Below the pieces are notes generated by a model. The model ran no database searches. It was not told the origin of the DNA and was given only the letters and a program-made list of their open reading frames with translations. Position numbers and translations under genes: made by a program. Below are positions 14,390 through 21,773 of a stretch of DNA of 34,599 nucleotides, piece after piece. Origin of the DNA: Streptomyces tauricus (GTDB lineage Bacteria > Actinomycetota > Actinomycetes > Streptomycetales > Streptomycetaceae); assembly GCF_014650955.1 (NCBI RefSeq), contig NZ_BMVY01000052.1:1-34599 (forward strand), in the 5' to 3' direction. Positions within the stretch are counted from its first letter, which is position 1; each line of letters starts with the position of its first letter.

Positions 14390-15544
14390 GTGTCAGGTGT
14401 TGATCCGCTGTTGTCCAGGCGTCCTTGGCACCAGTTGCCGCCTGGGCTCGCCCCGCTGTTGAGGGACCGGCTTCCGGAGCTGACCACGGAGATGGTCCAG
14501 GCCATCCGCAGAGAGGTACGCGGCTACCGGCAGCCCCTCGGCTCCGCCGTCGCGCAGGATCTCGCCGAGGCCGTGCGGCTGGCGGCCACCCAGTTCACCG
14601 AGCTGGTCGAGGAGCCGGACGGGCCGCAGCAGCACTACGTGCCGCGCTTCAGGCGGCTGGGCAGACTGGAGTATCTGAACGGTCGGGGCACGGACGGACT
14701 GCAGGCCGCCTACCGCATCGGCGCCCGGGTCGCGTGCCGCCGCTACGTGGACGTGGCACGGCAGGCCGCCTTCTCCGGCGAGATAGCCGTCCCGCTGAGC
14801 GAGGCCGTCCTCACGCACATCCACGCGCTGGCCGAGGAGTCGGTGACGGGCTTCGAGGAGGCACGGGCCGGCGCGGCCGACGAGGTGCTGCGCGCCCGCC
14901 GTCTGCTGGCGGCACGGCTGCTGGAGCGCCACCGCGATCCGCTCGCGGAACCCCTGCCCGACCTCGCCCGCCGGGCCGCCTGGCCGCTGCCGGACCGCGT
15001 CCGGTGCGCGGTCCTGCCCGCCTCCGCCGACGTGAGCGCGGTCGACGAGGAGGTACTGCGGGTCAGCCGGGGCGGCGAACTGCACCTGGTCGTGCCCGGC
15101 GACGGCCTGCTGAGCACCCTTCAGGGGTCGGACGCGGCAGTGGGCCCGAGTGTCGCCCTCGACGAGGCGTGGGTATCGCTGCACTGCGCCCGGCTGGGCC
15201 GGAGCCTGGGGCGCCTCAGGACCGAGGAGCATCTCGCGGACCTGCACCTCCTGCACGGGGCGCCGATCGGGGCCCTGCTCCACGACCAGGTCCTCGATCC
15301 CCTGCGCGCCCTGCCGCCGGGCAAGGCGGAGCGGCTCACGGACACACTGGAAGCGCTGCTCGACTCCGGCGGGCGCACGGCCCCCGAGGTGGCCGCCGCA
15401 CTGGGCATCCATCCGCAGACGGCCCGCAACCGGCTGCGCCAACTCGCGGCCCTGTACGGCGAGAAGCTGGCCGACCCGGCGTTCCGTTTCGACGCGCAGC
15501 TCGCGCTGCGCACCAGGTCGGTACGCCGTTCCGTGCTGCCCTGA
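14390..15544 (+). CDS. PucR-family transcriptional regulator, second copy
   Basis: A 384-residue regulator with the same layout as the leftward neighbour: N-terminal helical region (LPPGLAPLLRDRLPELTTEMVQAI to LQAAYRIGARVACRRYVDVAR) and C-terminal PucR HTH (LEALLDSGGRTAPEVAAALGIHPQTARNRLRQLAALYGEKL). The GTG start has AGGGAG about seven bases upstream. The two proteins share the GARVACRR/AGRVACRR element and the HTH but are otherwise diverged, so they are old paralogues. Possible targets include the downstream secreted hydrolase genes in the same direction, but nothing proves this. Confidence 0.9.
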   Translation: MSGVDPLLSRRPWHQLPPGLAPLLRDRLPELTTEMVQAIRREVRGYRQPLGSAVAQDLAEAVRLAATQFTELVEEPDGPQQHYVPRFRRLGRLEYLNGRGTDGLQAAYRIGARVACRRYVDVARQAAFSGEIAVPLSEAVLTHIHALAEESVTGFEEARAGAADEVLRARRLLAARLLERHRDPLAEPLPDLARRAAWPLPDRVRCAVLPASADVSAVDEEVLRVSRGGELHLVVPGDGLLSTLQGSDAAVGPSVALDEAWVSLHCARLGRSLGRLRTEEHLADLHLLHGAPIGALLHDQVLDPLRALPPGKAERLTDTLEALLDSGGRTAPEVAAALGIHPQTARNRLRQLAALYGEKLADPAFRFDAQLALRTRSVRRSVLP

Positions 15545-15615
15545 CAAACTTCGGTACGGAATTCAGCAGTTGAACCAGAAGCGCCGTCGACCGCTCGTCA
15601 GCATGCTCGGGCCGC

Positions 15616-16497
15616 ATGAGACATGTGAGCACCCGCACCGCGAAACGCTTCGGCCTCCTGTCCGGCGCCGCCGCCCTGGCGGTGGGCGTGAGCATCCTCC
15701 CCCAGGAGGCTCAGGCCGGACCCGGGGACTACCAAAGGGGTCCCGACCCCACCGAACAGTCCATCACCGCCGAACGCGGTCCCTTCGCCACCGCGCAGAC
15801 CACGGTCGACGGGCCGACCTTCAAGCAGGGCACCGCCTACTACCCCACCGACACGAGCCAGGGCACGTTCGGGGCCGTGGTCGTCAGCCCCGGCTTCGTG
15901 ACGCCTGAGGCGCTGATCAGCTGGTACGGCCCGCGCCTCGCGTCCCAGGGCTTCGTCGTCCTGACGCTGGACACCAACTCCGGCTTCGACCAGCCCGACG
16001 ACCGCGCCACCCAGATGCTCAACGCCCTCGACTACCTCGTCCAGTCCAGTTCCGTACGGACCCGCATCGACCCCAACCGCCTTGCCGTGATGGGTCATTC
16101 GATGGGCGGCGGGGGCTCGCTCAAGGCGTCCGAGTCGCGGCCCTCGCTGAAGGCGGCCGTGCCGCTGATGCCGTGGAGCAACGACAAGACCTGGCAGACC
16201 GACCGGGTACCCACGATGATCATCGGCGCCGAGAACGACGCGATCGCCTCACCGGGCTCGCACGCGGAGGTGTTCTACAACAGCCTCACCGCCGCGCCGG
16301 AGAAGGCCTACCTGGAACTTCGGGGCGCCGACCACAACGTGGCACTCGGTTCCAACGTGACGATCGCGAAGTACAGCATCGCCTGGCTGAAGCGCTTCGT
16401 CGACGAGGACGTGCGGTACGACAAGTTCCTGTGCCCGGCGCCCACGACGAACACCCAGATCAGCGAGTACCGGAACACGTGCCCCACCGGTTCCTGA
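15616..16497 (+). CDS. Secreted cutinase / PET hydrolase-like polyester esterase
   Basis: An extracellular alpha/beta hydrolase of 293 residues. Signal peptide 1-34 (ending EAQA). The mature part aligns along its length with Thermobifida-type cutinases: RGPDPTEQSI, GTAYYPTDTSQGTFGAVVVSPGF, ASQGFVVLTLDTN, RLAVMGHSMGGGGSL, VPTMIIGAENDAIA, KAYLELRGADH, YSIAWLKRFVDEDVRYDKFLCP. Triad Ser162, Asp208, His240; substrate-cleft Trp187 and Met163; a C-terminal disulfide Cys273-Cys289 as in type I enzymes. The aromatic oxyanion residue is Phe94 where many homologues have Tyr, and Asn241 follows the catalytic His where TfCut2 has Phe and the Ideonella PETase has Ser. The natural substrate is probably cutin-like plant polyester. 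No strong ribosome site is seen; GTG 15625 is an alternative start. Confidence 0.9.
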   Translation: MRHVSTRTAKRFGLLSGAAALAVGVSILPQEAQAGPGDYQRGPDPTEQSITAERGPFATAQTTVDGPTFKQGTAYYPTDTSQGTFGAVVVSPGFVTPEALISWYGPRLASQGFVVLTLDTNSGFDQPDDRATQMLNALDYLVQSSSVRTRIDPNRLAVMGHSMGGGGSLKASESRPSLKAAVPLMPWSNDKTWQTDRVPTMIIGAENDAIASPGSHAEVFYNSLTAAPEKAYLELRGADHNVALGSNVTIAKYSIAWLKRFVDEDVRYDKFLCPAPTTNTQISEYRNTCPTGS

Positions 16498-16527
16498 GCA
16501 CTTTCCCTGAGCAGTTCTCCTGAGCAC
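16491..16527. repeat. 13-bp repeat, three copies, at the cutinase stop
   Basis: cctgagca recurs at 16493, 16506 and 16519 with a 13-bp period. The first copy contains the stop codon of the cutinase gene. Confidence 0.75.
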
Positions 16528-16547
16528 CACCGTCAGGCGCCCGCCCT

Positions 16548-16598
16548 CATCACTACGGGGGTGGGCGCCGAGGCATGGACACACCCCCCGTAGTGATG
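16548..16598. terminator. 14-bp perfect inverted repeat, terminator or operator
   Basis: CATCACTACGGGGG (16548-16561) is perfectly repeated in inverse at 16585-16598 across 23 bases. It may terminate the cutinase transcript, but it also sits directly before a 12-bp tandem array and a promoter, so it may instead be a regulator site for the next gene. Confidence 0.6.
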
Positions 16599-16634
16599 GC
16601 GGTCTTGATGGCTGTCTTGATTGCCGTCTTGATG
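16599..16634. repeat. 12-bp tandem repeat, three units
   Basis: gcggtcttgatg, gctgtcttgatt and gccgtcttgatg lie head to tail at 16599, 16611 and 16623. They lie between the 14-bp inverted repeat and the promoter of the next gene. Confidence 0.85.
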
Positions 16635-16646
16635 TTGCGCAGATTA

Positions 16647-16675
16647 TTGACCACCGGAGAACACCTGCCTAACTT
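16647..16675 (+). promoter_or_regulatory. Sigma-70-like promoter of the secreted hydrolase
   Basis: TTGACC (16647-16652), a 17-bp spacer and TAACTT (16670-16675). The expected start near 16682 gives a leader of about 46 bases with GGAAGGG before the ATG. Confidence 0.65.
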
Positions 16676-16727
16676 CACTGAGGCCGTCCCGTCCCTGCCC
16701 CCTCCCCCGCCCCGGAAGGGATCCCCC

Positions 16728-18119
16728 ATGAAACGCCGCCTCCTCCTCCCGGTCGCCGTCCTGCTGCTGGCGACCGCGGCCCCGGCCCGCTCCGTCACCG
16801 CCGAGGACGTGCGCGCGGATGACGTGCACGTGGAGGGCACCCTGTCCTCCGGCGCGACGTACGTCATGGACGTCCCCGGCGACTGGAACGGCACCGTGCT
16901 CCTGTTCAGCCACGGCTTCCGGCCCCGGGGCGCGCCCAACCCGGCCCAGAACGTCACCGACGCCGCCACCCGCGACCTCCTCCTCGGGGACGGGTACGCG
17001 CTCATCGGCTCGTCGTACGCCACCACCGGGTGGGCGGTGGAGCACGCGGTGCCGGACCAGCTGGCGACACTCGACGTCTTCACCGAACGGTTCGGGGCGG
17101 CCCGGCGGACCCTCGCCTGGGGCCAGTCGTACGGCGGGTTCGTCACCACGCGGATCGCCGAGCGCCACGCGGACCGCGTCGACGGCACCCTGTCCGTGTG
17201 CGGGCTGGTCCACGGCGGTGTCGCCAACTGGAACAACACCCTCGACCCGGTCTTCGCCCTGAAGGCGCTCCTCGCGCCCGACGCCGCCATCCCGCTGGCC
17301 GACTTCCCGGACCGGGCGAGCGCCACGGCCGCCGCCGGCGCGTTGAGCGGGGTCGTCACCGAGGCGCAGAACTCCGCGGACGGCCGCGCCCGGATAGCCC
17401 TCGCGGCGGCCCTGCACAACATCCCCGGCTGGAACGACCCCGGGCAGCCCCGCCCGGCGCCCACCGACTGGACGGCCCAGCAGGCGAACCAGTACACGGC
17501 CGTCCGGGGTCTCCTCGCGACGGCGGCGTTCAGCTGGCGGCAGGACACGGAGACGCTGGCGGGCGGCAACCCGTCCTGGAACACCGGGGTCGACTACACG
17601 AGAATGCTGCGCGCGTCCTCGGCGTACGAGGAGGTCAAGGGGCTGTACAAGGCCGCGGGACGGTCCCTCGCGGACGACCTCCGGACGGTCAACGAGGCCC
17701 CCCGCATCGAGGCCGACGAGGCCGCGGTCGACTGGATGAGCCGGACCAGCGCGTTCACGGGCAAGCTGACGAAGCCGCAGCTCACCATCCACACCACCGG
17801 GGACGCCCTGGTCCCCGTGCAGACGGAGAGCGCCTATCTGCGGGCCGCCACCGCGGGCGGCTCCCGGCATCTGCTCCGCCAGGCGTACGTCGACAACGCG
17901 GGCCACTGCACCTTCAGCCCCGCCGAACAGCTCGCCGCGCTGGACACCCTGGAACACCGGGTCGACACGGGCCGGTGGGACGACACGGGAGCGGAGACCC
18001 TCAACTCGCGGGCGACGCAGGCCGATCCGACCACTCCGGCCCGTTACGCCGCGTACCGGCCCGCCGTGTACCCGCGCCCGTACGACCTGGCCCATCCGGG
18101 CGACGCGTACCGGCCCTGA
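16728..18119 (+). CDS. Secreted alpha/beta hydrolase
   Basis: A 463-residue exported serine hydrolase of uncertain substrate. The start is the ATG with GGAAGGG seven bases upstream. Signal peptide about 1-24 (KRRLLLPVAVLLLATAAPARS). The hydrolase domain begins with VMDVPGDWNGTVLLFSHGFRP. Nucleophile Ser134 in WGQSYGGF; the acid is probably in HTTGDALVPVQ and the base is His in AGHCTFSPAEQ. A large insertion (about 190-360) forms a lid. The layout recalls secreted lipase, tannase or esterase relatives, but no family name is secure. It sits between two other exported proteins in the same direction, which suggests a role in degrading extracellular polymers or lipids. Confidence 0.85.
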   Translation: MKRRLLLPVAVLLLATAAPARSVTAEDVRADDVHVEGTLSSGATYVMDVPGDWNGTVLLFSHGFRPRGAPNPAQNVTDAATRDLLLGDGYALIGSSYATTGWAVEHAVPDQLATLDVFTERFGAARRTLAWGQSYGGFVTTRIAERHADRVDGTLSVCGLVHGGVANWNNTLDPVFALKALLAPDAAIPLADFPDRASATAAAGALSGVVTEAQNSADGRARIALAAALHNIPGWNDPGQPRPAPTDWTAQQANQYTAVRGLLATAAFSWRQDTETLAGGNPSWNTGVDYTRMLRASSAYEEVKGLYKAAGRSLADDLRTVNEAPRIEADEAAVDWMSRTSAFTGKLTKPQLTIHTTGDALVPVQTESAYLRAATAGGSRHLLRQAYVDNAGHCTFSPAEQLAALDTLEHRVDTGRWDDTGAETLNSRATQADPTTPARYAAYRPAVYPRPYDLAHPGDAYRP

Positions 18120-18133
18120 CCGGTCCGCCCGGC

Positions 18134-18166
18134 GTGGGAACGTCCGGGCCCCCGGGGCGTTCCCGC
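18134..18166 (+). terminator. Hairpin terminator after the secreted hydrolase
   Basis: GTGGGAACG (18134-18142) pairs with CGTTCCCGC (18158-18166), nine pairs with one wobble. The intervening bases can extend the stem with CCGGG/CCCGG pairing. It lies 15 bases after the stop codon. Confidence 0.65.
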
Positions 18167-18231
18167 ATCCTCTCCTCGACGCACGCGACCGGCACCCGGC
18201 CGCTCGCCGCCTCGACGAGGAGGAAGATTCC

Positions 18232-19137
18232 GTGCCGGTACGCCCCACATTCCGCAGGACACCCCTGTTGCTGACCGCGGCGGCCGCCTTGGCCGTCACG
18301 GGCTGGACGGCCGTGGGAGCTCCGGCGGGGGCGGCGCCCCGGGACCGGGCGCCGGAGCCGCCCCCCGCGGCGACGGCGGCGACCGTCTGCTCCCCCGCGG
18401 GCACCCTGAAGGGGCCCGGCGGACAGCGGGCCTCCGTCAGTCTCTGCGCGAGCGGCGGGGGCGCGGGAACGTCACTGTCGGCCCCGGCCACCTGCCGACG
18501 GCACGGCACCACCGCTCGGTACGCGTGTCTGACCTCAGGGACCTGGACCCTGCGACGCGACGGCCGGACCGTCGCCACGGGCCCGCTGCCCGGCGGCCGG
18601 GAGACCCCGGGACCGGGAACGTACGAGGTCAGCGGCACCGTGCATGTCCGCTCGTCGCCCGCCGGGGTCGACCTGCGGGGGACGGTCCGCGCCACGCTGA
18701 CCCTCACCGACCCGAAGCCCGAAGCCACGCACCGCATCGAGGTCGACCGGCACACCCTGCGGCCGCACTCGTCGGCCACGCTGACGTACACCGTCGCGCG
18801 CGACAGCGACGCCGGGGACGGGAGCGCCCGGTTCGGGCTCATCGGGGAGGAAGCCTCGGGACTGGAACTGACCACCTCCGACGCCCGCTGCGTCAACCCG
18901 CTCACCGGCCGCCATCCGTCGACGGCCCGCAGCATGTACGCGCTGGACTGCGCCCTCACCGACCTCCAGCCGGGCCGGCCCTCCACGGTCGTCGTCCACG
19001 CCAGGGTCGCGGACGCCTGCACGACCATCGTCTCGAAGCTGGGGTACTGGATGCCGCGGGGCCAGAGCCTCTACACCGGCGGGATGCTGGCGGGGCCCAC
19101 GGTCACCTGCCATGCCTCGGACATCCGGGGCCGCTGA
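18232..19137 (+). CDS. Secreted protein of unknown function with Ig-like regions
   Basis: A 301-residue exported protein that I cannot assign to a named family. The GTG start is fixed by AGGAGGAAG six bases upstream. Signal peptide about 1-35 (RTPLLLTAAAALAVTGWTAVGAPAGAA). The mature protein is rich in beta-forming segments. It has several Cys (TVCSPAG, VSLCASGG, ATCRRH, YACLT, DARCVNP, LDCALTD, ADACTT, VTCHAS), an even number that suggests four disulfides. A central stretch (HRIEVDRHTLRPHSSATLTYTVARDS) reads like a DUF11/Ig-type repeat. No sorting signal or membrane anchor is seen. Probably released. It is followed by a shared terminator. Confidence 0.75.
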   Translation: MPVRPTFRRTPLLLTAAAALAVTGWTAVGAPAGAAPRDRAPEPPPAATAATVCSPAGTLKGPGGQRASVSLCASGGGAGTSLSAPATCRRHGTTARYACLTSGTWTLRRDGRTVATGPLPGGRETPGPGTYEVSGTVHVRSSPAGVDLRGTVRATLTLTDPKPEATHRIEVDRHTLRPHSSATLTYTVARDSDAGDGSARFGLIGEEASGLELTTSDARCVNPLTGRHPSTARSMYALDCALTDLQPGRPSTVVVHARVADACTTIVSKLGYWMPRGQSLYTGGMLAGPTVTCHASDIRGR

Positions 19138-19162
19138 CCTCGCGTGGGCCGACCTCGCGTGG
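19136..19162. repeat. 15-bp period repeat at the stop codon
   Basis: gacctcgcgtgg occurs at 19136-19147 and 19151-19162. The first copy starts within the TGA (19135-19137) of the secreted-protein gene. Confidence 0.7.
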
Positions 19163-19174
19163 CTAGGAAAGGAG

Positions 19175-19202
19175 CGGGCCGGCCCCCGAGGGGACCGGCC
19201 CG
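19175..19202. terminator. Bidirectional hairpin terminator
   Basis: CGGGCCGG (19175-19182) pairs with CCGGCCCG (19195-19202), and inner CCCC/GGGG pairing lengthens the stem. It lies between the rightward secreted-protein gene and the leftward antitoxin gene. Confidence 0.75.
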
Positions 19203-19212
19203 TCCTGTGCGC

Positions 19213-19248
19213 GACCGTGGTGTCAGGACCGTGGTGTCAGGACCGCGG
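19213..19248. repeat. 14-bp tandem repeat over the antitoxin stop
   Basis: gaccgtggtgtcag occurs twice head to tail (19213 and 19227) and is followed by a partial third copy, gaccg. The antitoxin stop (tca at 19237-19239) is in the second unit, and the same tca recurs in the first. Confidence 0.85.
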
Positions 19249-19428
19249 CGGATTCTCGTCCCGACCCGATCCGAACTGGTCCTTCAGCCTGTCCTGGGCG
19301 GTGTCGACATGACCGCTGTACTTGCCCTGCGTCCTGTCGTCGACGAAGTCGCCGGCCTTGTCGACACCCTTGCTCGTCTGCTCCGGGTGGCCCTTAAGCA
19401 TGCCCTTGATCTTGTCCATAACGGACAT
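19237..19428 (-). CDS. MT0933-type antitoxin-like small protein
   Basis: A 63-residue hydrophilic protein matching the pattern of the MT0933/Rv0909 antitoxin family: MDKIKGMLKG near the N-terminus, then SKGVDKAGDFVDDRTQGKYSGHVDTAQDRLKD, an amphipathic helix pair. CsbD-like stress proteins are a related-looking alternative. AGGAGG sits seven bases before the ATG, a strong ribosome site. The usual Rv0910-like toxin partner is not adjacent, so it is an orphan here; in Streptomyces such proteins are often stand-alone. The coding sequence ends in a tandem repeat. Confidence 0.8.
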   Translation of the reverse strand: MSVMDKIKGMLKGHPEQTSKGVDKAGDFVDDRTQGKYSGHVDTAQDRLKDQFGSGRDENPPRS

Positions 19429-19538
19429 GAGTCATCCTCCTGATCGGTTCACCCCTACGTATCAAGAGTCACCGCAGGTGCCGGGTTTCGCATCCGGGAG
19501 GGAGACGGGCCGGTCACAGGAGGGGTCCAGAGCCTTGG

Positions 19539-20246
19539 CTAGGCCTCCGTACGGCACTCCGGGTGGCCCCAGCCGTCGGGGTTCTTCGCGATCGTCTCGC
19601 CCGCCGCGTACGAGCGGCCGCAGCGGCACCGGCCGGGGAACTTGGCCTTCAGCGTGCGCGAGGAGGAAGAGGAAGAGGTGCGTGCGGAGGAGGAAGCGGA
19701 AGAGGAGGACGACGCCGAGGTGCGCTTCTTCGCAGGGGCCGCCTTCTTGGCCGCCGGGGACTTCGGCGGCTCCGGAGAGCCCTGCTCGCTGCCCGCCGGC
19801 TTCTGGACGATCGCGGCCTGGCTCGCCGCACGGTCCGCGAAGTCGTTGAGGGGGTCGCCGTCGACCTGGTGCGCGGGCACGTACCGGAACTCCACCGAGC
19901 GGCCGTCGAGCAACTCGTCGATCCGTACGACCAGTTCCTGGTTGGCCACGGGCTTGCCGGCCGCCGTCTTCCAGCCCTTGCGTTTCCAGCCCGGCAGCCA
20001 GGTGGTGACCGCCTTCATCGCGTACTGGGAGTCCATCCGGATCTCCAGCGGTACGCCCGGGTCCACGGCCGTCAACAGCCGTTCCAGGGCCGTCAGTTCG
20101 GCGACGTTGTTGGTCGCGGTGCCGAGCGGGCCCGCCTCCCATTCGGTGGGGGTTCCCGTGCCGTCCCCTACGACCCAGGCCCAGCCTGCGGGGCCCGGGT
20201 TTCCTTTCGACGCCCCGTCACATGCGGCGATCACGCGTTCAGCCAT
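19539..20246 (-). CDS. Ribonuclease HI with Ser-rich linker and C-terminal Cys/His motif
   Basis: A 235-residue RNase HI that cleaves RNA in RNA-DNA hybrids. The catalytic carboxylates are visible: Asp10 in CDGASKGNPGPAG, Glu in NNVAELTAL, Asp in IRMDSQYAMK and Asp in NDFADRAA; VPAHQVDGDP carries the conserved His. The domain ends near residue 150. A Lys/Ala/Pro stretch, an almost pure Ser/Ala linker and a C-terminal CRCGRSYAAGETIAKN..GWGHPEC follow; its C-x-C and H-x-x-C spacing suggests a zinc site, perhaps for nucleic acid binding. I prefer the ATG giving MAERVIAACDG; ATG 20258 is also possible. The longer upstream frame is repeat DNA. Confidence 0.9.
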   Translation of the reverse strand: MAERVIAACDGASKGNPGPAGWAWVVGDGTGTPTEWEAGPLGTATNNVAELTALERLLTAVDPGVPLEIRMDSQYAMKAVTTWLPGWKRKGWKTAAGKPVANQELVVRIDELLDGRSVEFRYVPAHQVDGDPLNDFADRAASQAAIVQKPAGSEQGSPEPPKSPAAKKAAPAKKRTSASSSSSASSSARTSSSSSSRTLKAKFPGRCRCGRSYAAGETIAKNPDGWGHPECRTEA

Positions 20247-20330
20247 GCCCACGATCATGCCAGGGGTGCGGTTCGGGGCGGGGCAGTGGGTTGGGTGCGT
20301 GCGTATGTGCGGGTGCGTCGTGGCCTGTCG

Positions 20331-20461
20331 CGCCGTTCCCCGCGCCCCTGACAGACAACAGACTGCGCCGTTCCCCGCGCCCCCGGAAGGCGAAAGACTG
20401 CGCCGTTTCCCGCGCCCCTGAAGGCGAAGGACAAACGACCGCGCCGTTTTCCGCGCCCCTG
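20331..20461. repeat. Four copies of a dispersed GC-rich repeat (gttccccgcgcccct)
   Basis: Copies of cgccgttccccgcgcccct start at 20331, 20366, 20401 and 20442, separated by variable spacers rich in gaaggcgaa and gacaaac. The period is about 35-41 bp. The reverse complement, aggggcgcggggaactgcg, recurs after the TPR gene at 31392. This resembles a multicopy intergenic element I associate with Streptomyces genomes. The spacers are neither equal nor unrelated, so it is not a CRISPR array. Confidence 0.8.
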
Positions 20462-20515
20462 GAGGTGGCGGAGGCCGTGCCGCCTTGGGCTGGTCGGGCT
20501 TCGGCCGGGGTGGGC

Positions 20516-20521
20516 TATGTT
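20516..20521 (+). promoter_or_regulatory. Putative -10 box of the RpiR-family gene
   Basis: TATGTT would start transcription about 27 bases before GTG 20554, leaving AAGGAGG in the leader. No -35 is recognisable. Confidence 0.35.
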
Positions 20522-20553
20522 GAACCTCAGTGGGACACGAAGGAGGCGCATCG

Positions 20554-21477
20554 GTGCCATCGCCGCAGCAGGCCCGCGCGCAGGCGTCCGCGATCAGTTC
20601 GGGTAAACCGGTCACGGAGGCGGAGGCCGCTCCCACGACCAGGCTGCGGGCCCTGTTCGACGGCCCCCGGCTCTCCCCCGGGCAGCGGCGGATCGCCCAG
20701 TACCTGATCGAGCACATCACCGAAGCGGCCTTTCTGTCGATCACGGATCTCGCGGAGCGCGTGGGCGTGAGCCAGCCCTCGGTGACCCGTTTCGCGACGG
20801 CGGTGGGCTTCAGCGGCTACCCCGCCCTGCGGGAACGCCTCCAGTCGATCGCGCTCAGCAAGCTCGCCGGCTCTCCCGACGCCGCCGAGGAGGCCCGGCC
20901 CAACGAACTCCAGGCCGCCGTCGACGCGGAGATCGACAACCTGGAGAACCTGCGCCGCGACTTCGCCGACCCGGAACAGGTGATCGAGACCGGCCGCGCG
21001 CTGTCGCGGTCCGCTCCGCTCACCGTCCTCGGGCTGCGGATCTCCGGATCGCTGGCCGAATACTTCGCGTATGCCGCCCGGCGCATCCACCCCGACGTCC
21101 GGCTGGTGACCCGGGGCGGGAGCGTCGCCTACGACGCCCTGCTGCAGTCGCGCGAGGCGGGTGGCACATGGGTGCTGGCCTTCACCATGCCCCGGCACGC
21201 GCACGAGACCCTGACGGCCATGCGGGTCGCCCGGCGGGCCGGTCTGCGGGTCGCCCTGGTCACCGATCTGGGGCTGGGACCGCTGGCAGACGAGGCCGAC
21301 GTCGTCTTCGCGACCGGCACCGGCGCACGGCTCGTCTTCGACTCCTACGCCGCGCCCGTCGTGCTCTCCTCGGCGCTGCTCCAGGCCATGACGGACGCCG
21401 ATCCCGAGCGTACGCAGGCCCGCCTGGAGGACTACGAACAGGTCGCGGACGAGCACGCCTTCTTCCTCAAGGACTGA
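20554..21477 (+). CDS. MurR/RpiR-family transcriptional regulator
   Basis: A sugar-phosphate-sensing type regulator of 307 residues. The GTG start has AAGGAGG seven bases upstream. The N-terminal RpiR helix-turn-helix occupies about 30-110: LSPGQRRIAQYLIEHITEAAFLSITDLAERVGVSQPSVTRFATAVGFSGYPALRERL. The C-terminal SIS domain (about 140-280) has VLGLRISGSLAEYFAYAARRI, TRGGSVAYDALL, VLAFTMPRHAHETLTAMRVARRAGLRVALVTD and ends in a helix. SIS domains bind phosphosugars, so the ligand is probably one. No sugar-metabolism gene is adjacent, so the target cannot be inferred. Confidence 0.92.
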   Translation: MPSPQQARAQASAISSGKPVTEAEAAPTTRLRALFDGPRLSPGQRRIAQYLIEHITEAAFLSITDLAERVGVSQPSVTRFATAVGFSGYPALRERLQSIALSKLAGSPDAAEEARPNELQAAVDAEIDNLENLRRDFADPEQVIETGRALSRSAPLTVLGLRISGSLAEYFAYAARRIHPDVRLVTRGGSVAYDALLQSREAGGTWVLAFTMPRHAHETLTAMRVARRAGLRVALVTDLGLGPLADEADVVFATGTGARLVFDSYAAPVVLSSALLQAMTDADPERTQARLEDYEQVADEHAFFLKD

Positions 21478-21540
21478 CCTCTCCGACCCTCCAGCGGCAT
21501 ATGACGACAGCATCCCGCAAGGCGAAATTCAGCCGTACAG

Positions 21541-21600
21541 GCACATGAATTTTTACATACCCTTGCTTACTAGACGGTATATATGAATACTTCTCGCTGA
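21541..21600. promoter_or_regulatory. AT-rich island, probable promoter region
   Basis: Within the 296-base gap after the RpiR gene, about 60 bases are unusually AT-rich (gaatttttacatac, ttgcttactagacgg, tatatatgaatact). Candidate elements are TTGCTT at 21563 and TATATA at 21578 or AATACT at 21586. It probably drives the small gene at 21774 with a GC-rich leader of about 175 bases, but I cannot fix the boxes. Confidence 0.5.
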
Positions 21601-21773
21601 TCGGGATCCGGTGGGGTCCCGGTCACCCGGGAACGGCGCACCCGCCTCGCACCGCCCCGGGCGCAGGAACGGGCACCGCTCACGCACGCCCGTGGCGGCC
21701 CCGGTCAATCCCCTGGGCCGGGGCCGCCAAGAACGACCAGAACCGCCCGCCGGCCATCTCGGAAGCGATCCCC

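Noticed and set aside
16644..19028. A 794-codon open frame on the minus strand
   Set aside because: It runs antisense through three good exported-protein genes. Its composition (Arg/Gly/Val rich, no domain pattern) is what high-GC antisense frames look like.
20331..20461. CRISPR-like regularity
   Set aside because: The units are short, lack dyad structure, the spacers are similar to each other, and no cas genes are present.
19539..20744. 401-residue form of the RNase HI gene
   Set aside because: The extra N-terminus is encoded by the GC repeat cluster and the RpiR gene's upstream region. The enzyme fold starts at MAERV.
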